From positions 398,327 through 462,326 of the forward strand of contig NZ_JAMQCO010000002.1 in NCBI RefSeq assembly GCF_023702225.1: 64,000 nt of DNA, read 5' to 3'. This stretch comes from Aureimonas altamirensis (lineage in GTDB: Bacteria > Pseudomonadota > Alphaproteobacteria > Rhizobiales > Rhizobiaceae). Of the stretch, positions 59,194 to 64,000 are shown one piece after another. A program made the position numbers and the translations under genes. A model generated the notes under the pieces. The model was not told the DNA's origin, ran no database searches, and saw only the letters and a program-made list of their open reading frames with translations. Each line of letters begins with the position of its first letter. Within the stretch, counting starts at the first letter, position 1.

Positions 59194-60603
59194 ATGCCAT
59201 TCGACGAAATGCTGGTTGATGATGGCAATGTGCGCAGCCCCTATGAACGGTTTCAGAAATGGTTTGCCCGGCAGGAGGCCCCCTCCCTTGCGGCCAAGGC
59301 CGGAGAGGCTGAAAGCTTCTTCCGCCGCACAGGCATCACCTTCAACGTCTACGGAGCGGACGAGGCGGCGGAACGGCTGATCCCGTTCGACATGGTTCCA
59401 CGGATCATCTCGGGCAAGGAGTGGGGCCCGCTGGCCGAGGGAATCGAGCAGCGGGTTCAGGCCTTGAACGCCTTCCTGCACGACATCTATCACGACCAGG
59501 AGATCGTGAAGGCAGGCGTGGTGCCGGCCCGGCTCATCGAAGGCAACGAAGCCTTCCTGCCCCAGATGGTGGGCTTCAGTCCGCCCGGCGGCGTCTATAC
59601 CCACATCATCGGCGTCGATATCGTGCGTACCGGCGAGAACGAGTTCTACGTACTGGAGGATAACGCCCGCACCCCTTCGGGCGTGTCCTACATGATCGAG
59701 AACCGGGAAACGATGATGCAGATGTTTCCCGAGCTTTTCGCCCAGAACCGGGTGCGCCCGGTGGAAAACTATCCCCGGCATCTGCGCCGCTCGCTGGCGC
59801 GGGTTGCGCCGACCGCCTGCGAAGGTCAGGCCCGGATCGCCGTGCTGACGCCCGGCATCCACAACTCCGCCTATTACGAGCATGCCTTCCTGGCCGACCA
59901 GATGGGCGTGGAGCTCGTCGAGGGCGCCGACCTCAAATGCATCGACGGCCGCATCGCGATGCGCACCACCAAGGGCTATCTGCCCATCGACGTCTTGTAT
60001 CGCCGCGTCGACGACGCCTTCCTGGACCCGTTGGCCTTCAATCCGGATTCGCTCCTGGGCGTGCCGGGCATCATGGAGGTCTATCGCAATGGCGGCATCA
60101 CCATCGCCAACGCGCCGGGCACCGGCATCGCCGACGACAAGGCGATCTATTCCTACATGCCGGATATCGTGAAATTCTACTCGGGCCGCGAAGCGATCCT
60201 GCACAACGTGCCCACCTGGCGCTGCGCCGAGGAAGACAGCCTCGCCTATGTTCTCGAGCATCTGGAAGAGCTGGTCGTCAAGGAGGTGCACGGCTCGGGC
60301 GGCTACGGCATGCTTGTGGGCCCCGCCGCCTCCAGCGCCGAGCGCGAGGCCTTCGCGGCAAAGCTGCGGGAACGGCCCACCAACTATATCGCGCAGCCGA
60401 CGCTGGCGCTGTCCACCGTGCCGATCCTTACCGAGGCGGGCCTGGCGCCGCGCCACGTGGACTTGCGGCCTTTCGTGCTGGTCAGCGACACGGTCAAGAT
60501 CATACCCGGCGGGCTCACGCGCGTCGCATTGAAGGAAGGTTCTCTCGTGGTGAATTCCAGCCAGGGCGGCGGCACCAAGGATACCTGGGTGCTGGAGGAC
60601 TGA
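59194..60603 (+). CDS. Circularly permuted ATP-grasp protein of the Anbu cluster
   Basis: Protein of 469 residues in the circularly permuted ATP-grasp type 2 family. Such enzymes are predicted to form peptide or amide bonds. Family segments include VDIVRTGENEFYVLEDNARTP (ATP-grasp core), SYMIENRETMM, HGSGGYGMLVGP and LRPFVL. It is followed four bases later by the alpha-E gene and then by the proteasome-like protease, an arrangement known in many bacteria but with no proven product. Confidence 0.9.
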   Translation: MPFDEMLVDDGNVRSPYERFQKWFARQEAPSLAAKAGEAESFFRRTGITFNVYGADEAAERLIPFDMVPRIISGKEWGPLAEGIEQRVQALNAFLHDIYHDQEIVKAGVVPARLIEGNEAFLPQMVGFSPPGGVYTHIIGVDIVRTGENEFYVLEDNARTPSGVSYMIENRETMMQMFPELFAQNRVRPVENYPRHLRRSLARVAPTACEGQARIAVLTPGIHNSAYYEHAFLADQMGVELVEGADLKCIDGRIAMRTTKGYLPIDVLYRRVDDAFLDPLAFNPDSLLGVPGIMEVYRNGGITIANAPGTGIADDKAIYSYMPDIVKFYSGREAILHNVPTWRCAEEDSLAYVLEHLEELVVKEVHGSGGYGMLVGPAASSAEREAFAAKLRERPTNYIAQPTLALSTVPILTEAGLAPRHVDLRPFVLVSDTVKIIPGGLTRVALKEGSLVVNSSQGGGTKDTWVLED

Positions 60604-60607
60604 TCCG

Positions 60608-61549
60608 ATGCCGCTATTGGGACGTACCGCAAACGGGCTTTTCTGGATGCAGCGTTATATCGAGCGCGCCGAAAACACGGCACGCCTGATCGATGCGGGC
60701 CTGCGATTGTCGCTCACCAACCTGTCGGCCGATGCGGACGAGTGGAATTCCGTTCTGGTGACGGCGGGCGTGCTGGACGCCTATCAGGCGCGACACGATA
60801 CGCTCGACCCCGACCTGATCGCCGAATTCATGCTGCGCGATCCGGCGAACCCTTCCAGCATCCTCAATTCGCTCGCCATCGCACGTACGAACGGGCGCAT
60901 GGTCCGCACCGCGCTGACGCGCGAGACGTGGGAGGCCCTCAACGAGAGCTGGATGCTTCTGCGCGACCGTCTGTCCCGGCCGATAACGGACCTGCCGGCG
61001 CTGCTGGAACTCATCAAGCAGCGCTGCGCGCTGATCCGAGGGTCGTTCTACGGCACGATGCTGCGCAACGAGATCTTCGACTTCTGCAATCTCGGCACCT
61101 TCCTGGAGCGGGCGGACAACACAGCGCGGATCCTCGACGTCAAATACTGGGTGCTCTTGCCGCAGCACTCCTATGTCGGATCCTCGCTCGACAATTATCA
61201 GTGGGGCTCCATCCTGCGGTCCGTCTCGGCGCTGCGCTCCTATGCCTGGGAATACGACACCGAGTTCAAGGCCGTCGACATCGTCGACTTCCTGATCCTC
61301 AACCGGCGCATGCCGCGCTCGCTAGCCTATTGCTACCGGCTGATCGAGGAAAGCCTCAGCTATCTGTCGCGAACCTATGGCGAGGCGCATGACTGCGACG
61401 CAATCGCCCGGTCCATCGAGGAGCGGCTCGAGGAAACCAGCGTCGGCGAGATCATCGACGGCGGGCTTCACGAATTCCTGGAATGGTTCATCCGGGAAAA
61501 CAACCGGCTGTCGGACGAGATCGCCCGGACATACCGCTTCCATAGCTGA
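60608..61549 (+). CDS. Alpha-E domain-containing protein of the Anbu cluster
   Basis: All-helical protein of 313 residues beginning MPLLGRTANGLFWMQRYIERAENTARLID, the standard start of the alpha-E family. FNLGTFLERADNTARILD-like repeats (FCNLGTFLERADNTARILDV) and LNRRMPRSLAYCYRLI are also diagnostic. It has no known activity and normally accompanies the permuted ATP-grasp protein, probably as partner or regulator. It lies four bases downstream of that gene. Confidence 0.9.
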   Translation: MPLLGRTANGLFWMQRYIERAENTARLIDAGLRLSLTNLSADADEWNSVLVTAGVLDAYQARHDTLDPDLIAEFMLRDPANPSSILNSLAIARTNGRMVRTALTRETWEALNESWMLLRDRLSRPITDLPALLELIKQRCALIRGSFYGTMLRNEIFDFCNLGTFLERADNTARILDVKYWVLLPQHSYVGSSLDNYQWGSILRSVSALRSYAWEYDTEFKAVDIVDFLILNRRMPRSLAYCYRLIEESLSYLSRTYGEAHDCDAIARSIEERLEETSVGEIIDGGLHEFLEWFIRENNRLSDEIARTYRFHS

Positions 61550-61710
61550 TCTTCCTTTTGATAACCGCCGATTGCTGGCATGACGGCCCTTGCCGCCATA
61601 AGATCGGTACCTGTAGGAATTTAAAGTGGTTTGAAATGCTCCGGCTCCAGCCAATTCGGGCTGGCGGGTCCTTTTCCGGACGCCGAAGGCGGATTTTCAC
61701 GGGTATTAGA

Positions 61711-62460
61711 ATGACCTATTGCGTCGGCCTGCTTCTCGATCAGGGTCTTGTCTTCATGTCCGATACCCGCACGAATGCGGGCGTCGACAACATATCCACC
61801 GTTACCAAGATGAAGGTGTGGTCTCGCCCGGGAGATCGCTTCCTTTGCCTTCTGTCGGCCGGCAACCTGGCAACGACCCAGGCCGCGATCTCGCTGCTGG
61901 AGGAACGTGGGTTGCATCCCTCGCAGCGCAACCCGTCGCTGTTCGAGCAGCCCTCCATGTTCCAGACGGCCAAACTGGTGGGCGAGACGCTCAAGGAAGT
62001 CATTTCCTATACCTCACCCTCGGGCCAGCAGGCCGACAGCCGGTTCGCCGGAACCTTCCTGCTGGGCGGCCAGATCAAAGGGGGCGCCCCGCGCCTGTTC
62101 ATGATCTATCCGGAAGGCAACTTCATCGAAGCGGGCGCTGACAACCCCTTCTTCCAGATCGGCGAACACAAATACGGACGGCCGATCCTGGTCCGCACCT
62201 ACGACCATTCCATGTCGCTGGAGGAAGCCGTCAAGCTGCTTCTGGTGTCATTCGATTCGACCATCAAGTCCAACCTCTCGGTCGGGCTTCCGATCGACCT
62301 CCAGACCTACCGGGCCGGCAGCCTGGAGGCAGGATATCACCAGCGCTTCGACGAGCGAGACCCCTACTACCAGACCATCGCGGACGGCTGGTCGGGGGCG
62401 CTTAAGGAAGCGTTCGACCGCCTTCCGCCCTTCCTGCCGGACGCGCCCGTCAGCGGCTGA
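61711..62460 (+). CDS. Anbu-type bacterial proteasome-like protease
   Basis: Ntn-hydrolase of 249 residues in the Anbu (proteasome-type protease) family. Removal of the first Met exposes Thr2 (MTYCVGLLLD) as nucleophile. Asp18 (MSDTRTN) and a lysine in TKMKVW (Lys33 or Lys35) complete the usual proteasome active-site set. SAGNLATTQA and TFLLGGQ are also typical. Anbu subunits form open rings or helices, and their substrates are unknown. A 161-base gap separates it from the alpha-E gene. Its stop overlaps the convergent DUF971 gene by 11 bases. Confidence 0.92.
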   Translation: MTYCVGLLLDQGLVFMSDTRTNAGVDNISTVTKMKVWSRPGDRFLCLLSAGNLATTQAAISLLEERGLHPSQRNPSLFEQPSMFQTAKLVGETLKEVISYTSPSGQQADSRFAGTFLLGGQIKGGAPRLFMIYPEGNFIEAGADNPFFQIGEHKYGRPILVRTYDHSMSLEEAVKLLLVSFDSTIKSNLSVGLPIDLQTYRAGSLEAGYHQRFDERDPYYQTIADGWSGALKEAFDRLPPFLPDAPVSG

Positions 62461-62809
62461 GGCCCTTTTCGGCAAGGTCCGCCAGATAGGCTTGCCATAG
62501 GCCATCCTGATCGCGGCCGAGTTCGGCAAGATAGCTCCAGGTAAAGATTCCCGTATCGTGCCCGTCGTCGAAGACGATGCGGATCGCGTAGTGACCGACG
62601 GGCAGGACATCCGCAATGGCGACGTCGCGTTTTCCGCCGACGGTGACCTTCTGTTCCGCCGAGTGGCCCTGCACCTCGGCGGAGGGTGAGTGCACGCGCA
62701 GCATCTCCGCCGTGAAGGCATGCTCGACGCCATCGGAGCCCGTCACTTTCAGCGTGCGGCGATCACGGGTGACCGCAATCTTCGCTGGCGCCGCCACCTT
62801 GTCGCTCAT
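62450..62809 (-). CDS. DUF971 (gamma-butyrobetaine hydroxylase N-terminal-like) protein
   Basis: Protein of 119 residues composed of one DUF971 domain (DRRTLKVTGSDGVEHAFTAEMLRVHSPSAEV, then FDDGHDTGIFTWSYL). This domain is linked to iron-sulfur cluster work in other proteins, but its role alone is unproven. GGAGAG precedes the ATG at 62809; a longer start at 62836 is less likely. It sits next to moaA, whose product needs two Fe-S clusters. Confidence 0.87.
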   Translation of the reverse strand: MSDKVAAPAKIAVTRDRRTLKVTGSDGVEHAFTAEMLRVHSPSAEVQGHSAEQKVTVGGKRDVAIADVLPVGHYAIRIVFDDGHDTGIFTWSYLAELGRDQDGLWQAYLADLAEKGLSR

Positions 62810-62888
62810 ACAACTCTCCGTACCGATCTTGACCATGGGGTAGCGCCCTTCCACATTGCTGACAACAGGCAGAAGAGCAGGAAGCATC

Positions 62889-63932
62889 GTGTCATCAGCA
62901 GCGGCCCTCGCGCCGACCCCGCGCCATAACGGCAGTATGATCGATCCTTTCGGACGCCGGATCTCGTATCTTCGCGTGTCGGTGACCGATAGGTGCGACC
63001 TGCGCTGCGTATACTGCATGTCCGAGCATATGGAGTTCCTGCCGCGCCGCGAGCTTCTGACGCTCGAGGAACTGGACCGGCTGTGCACGGCCTTTATCGA
63101 TCGCGGCGTAAAACGCCTTCGGCTGACGGGCGGAGAGCCGCTGGTACGCAAGAACGTGATGTCGCTGGTGCGCGGCCTGTCGCGGCATCTGCACAGTGGG
63201 GCTTTGTCGGAACTGACGCTCACCACCAACGGCACGCAGCTTGCCGCCCATGCGGACGAGCTTGCGGCCTGCGGCGTGCGGCGCCTGAACGTGTCGCTCG
63301 ATACGCTCGATGCCGACAAGTTCCACATGATCACCCGCCGCGGCGACTTCGACCGCGTGATGGATGGCATCGCCGCCGCCAGGCGCGCCGGCATCGACGT
63401 CAAGATCAACACCGTCGCTCTCCGGAACTTCAACCAGGGCGAGATCCCGGACATGATCCGCTGGGCCCATGGGCTCGGCCTCGGCCTGACGCTCATCGAG
63501 ACGATGCCGATGGGAGACGTCGGCGAGGACCGGACCGACAGATACCTCCCGCTGTCCGTGCTGCGTCACGAGCTTGCCGCCAGGCATGGCTTCACCCTCA
63601 CGGAGTCGAACCATCGCACCGGTGGGCCGTCGCGTTATTTCGACGTGGCGGAAACCGGCGGGCGATTGGGGTTCATCACGCCGATGACGCATAATTTCTG
63701 CGAAAGCTGCAACCGCGTCCGGATCACATGCACGGGCACCTTGTACATGTGCCTCGGACAGGAAGACGCGGCCGACCTGCGTGGTGCGCTGCGTGCCTCC
63801 GAAGGCGACGAACTGCTCCACCGCGTCATCGACGATGCGATCCTGCGCAAGCCCAAGGGGCATGATTTCGTGATCGACAGGCAGACCCGCCAGCCGGCGG
63901 TTTCGCGCACGATGTCCGTCACCGGAGGTTGA
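62889..63932 (+). CDS. moaA: GTP 3',8-cyclase (molybdenum cofactor synthesis)
   Basis: Radical SAM enzyme of 347 residues for the first step of molybdenum cofactor synthesis. The N-terminal cluster cysteines are Cys36, Cys40 and Cys43 (CDLRCVYC), and the C-terminal cluster is in [13 protein letters not shown]. The protein ends in the functional Gly-Gly. I use the GTG at 62889, which follows AGGAAG; the ATG at 62937 (MIDPFGRR) has a weaker ribosome site. moaD and moaE are 45 kb away. Confidence 0.95.
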   Translation: MSSAAALAPTPRHNGSMIDPFGRRISYLRVSVTDRCDLRCVYCMSEHMEFLPRRELLTLEELDRLCTAFIDRGVKRLRLTGGEPLVRKNVMSLVRGLSRHLHSGALSELTLTTNGTQLAAHADELAACGVRRLNVSLDTLDADKFHMITRRGDFDRVMDGIAAARRAGIDVKINTVALRNFNQGEIPDMIRWAHGLGLGLTLIETMPMGDVGEDRTDRYLPLSVLRHELAARHGFTLTESNHRTGGPSRYFDVAETGGRLGFITPMTHNFCESCNRVRITCTGTLYMCLGQEDAADLRGALRASEGDELLHRVIDDAILRKPKGHDFVIDRQTRQPAVSRTMSVTGG

Positions 63933-64000
63933 ACGGGCGGCGCGTCCAATCGCCGCATTTTGCGCGCATTCGGGATACAAGTTTACGTGTTGGAACGCGT

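Noticed and set aside
61550-61710. Transglutaminase remnant in the alpha-E/Anbu gap
   Set aside because: The gap is far too short for the gene, and its translated frames show no Cys-His-Asp motif or similarity by eye.
62810-62888. Moco riboswitch before moaA
   Set aside because: The 79-base gap is too short for a Moco riboswitch and shows none of its stems.

Overview
The window is GC-rich, gene-dense chromosomal DNA from an alphaproteobacterium, most likely of the order Hyphomicrobiales (Rhizobiales). The evidence is gene content and order: fabD-fabG-acpP-fabF-mltG-yicC-gmk facing rsmA-pdxA-surA-lptD-lptG-lptF; rpsF-rpsR-DUF2232-rplI-dnaB-alr-radA-cvpA-purF; an RNase E with a large charged insertion in its S1 domain; and LysM-Atm1-psd-pssA. 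The family cannot be fixed from sequence alone. An isolated PucC-like transporter hints at a lineage with phototrophic relatives. Almost everything is chromosomal core. I see no insertion sequence, prophage, CRISPR array, rRNA or tRNA.

Layout. 0-8.3 kb: cell-wall genes (PBP1A, amidase) divergent from rne, then a PLP aminotransferase. 8.3-13.1 kb: periplasmic protease, DsbA-like protein, accBC and aat. 13.1-17.4 kb: outer-membrane protein, uvrC and pgsA-moaD-moaE. 17.4-20.5 kb: cobalamin riboswitch and the B12 importer btuFCD. 20.5-26.4 kb: ndk, a GST, a VapBC toxin-antitoxin pair, an ABC-F ATPase, holC and pepA. 26.6-34.3 kb: LPS export and outer-membrane biogenesis (lptFGD, surA), pdxA and rsmA. 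34.3-40.5 kb, minus strand: fatty-acid synthesis genes followed by mltG, yicC and gmk. 40.8-50.7 kb: ribosomal proteins, replicative helicase, alr, radA, cvpA, purF and an SDR. 50.7-56.3 kb: PPK2, then (minus strand) LysM protein, Atm1-type exporter, psd and pssA. 56.4-59.0 kb: orphan PucC-like transporter and a DegT-family aminotransferase. 59.1-62.5 kb: a circularly permuted ATP-grasp protein, an alpha-E protein and an Anbu proteasome-like protease. 62.4-63.9 kb: DUF971 protein and moaA.

How the genes fit together. Envelope assembly dominates: peptidoglycan (PBP1A, amidase, MltG, Alr), LPS transport, phospholipids (PgsA, Psd, PssA), malonyl-CoA supply (AccB, AccC) and fatty acids (FabD, FabG, AcpP, FabF). 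Molybdenum cofactor genes lie in two places (moaD-moaE and moaA).

The least understood and most interesting part is the ATP-grasp/alpha-E/Anbu cluster. It appears to make and cut an unknown peptide-like product. Its first gene is preceded by a 17-position hairpin whose 3' arm contains the only good Shine-Dalgarno sequence, which suggests translational or thermosensor-like control. The transglutaminase partner usually found in such clusters is absent. Other points worth checking are DnaA-box-like sites in front of dnaB, a structured rpsF leader, the long rne leader, and the isolated PucC-like gene.
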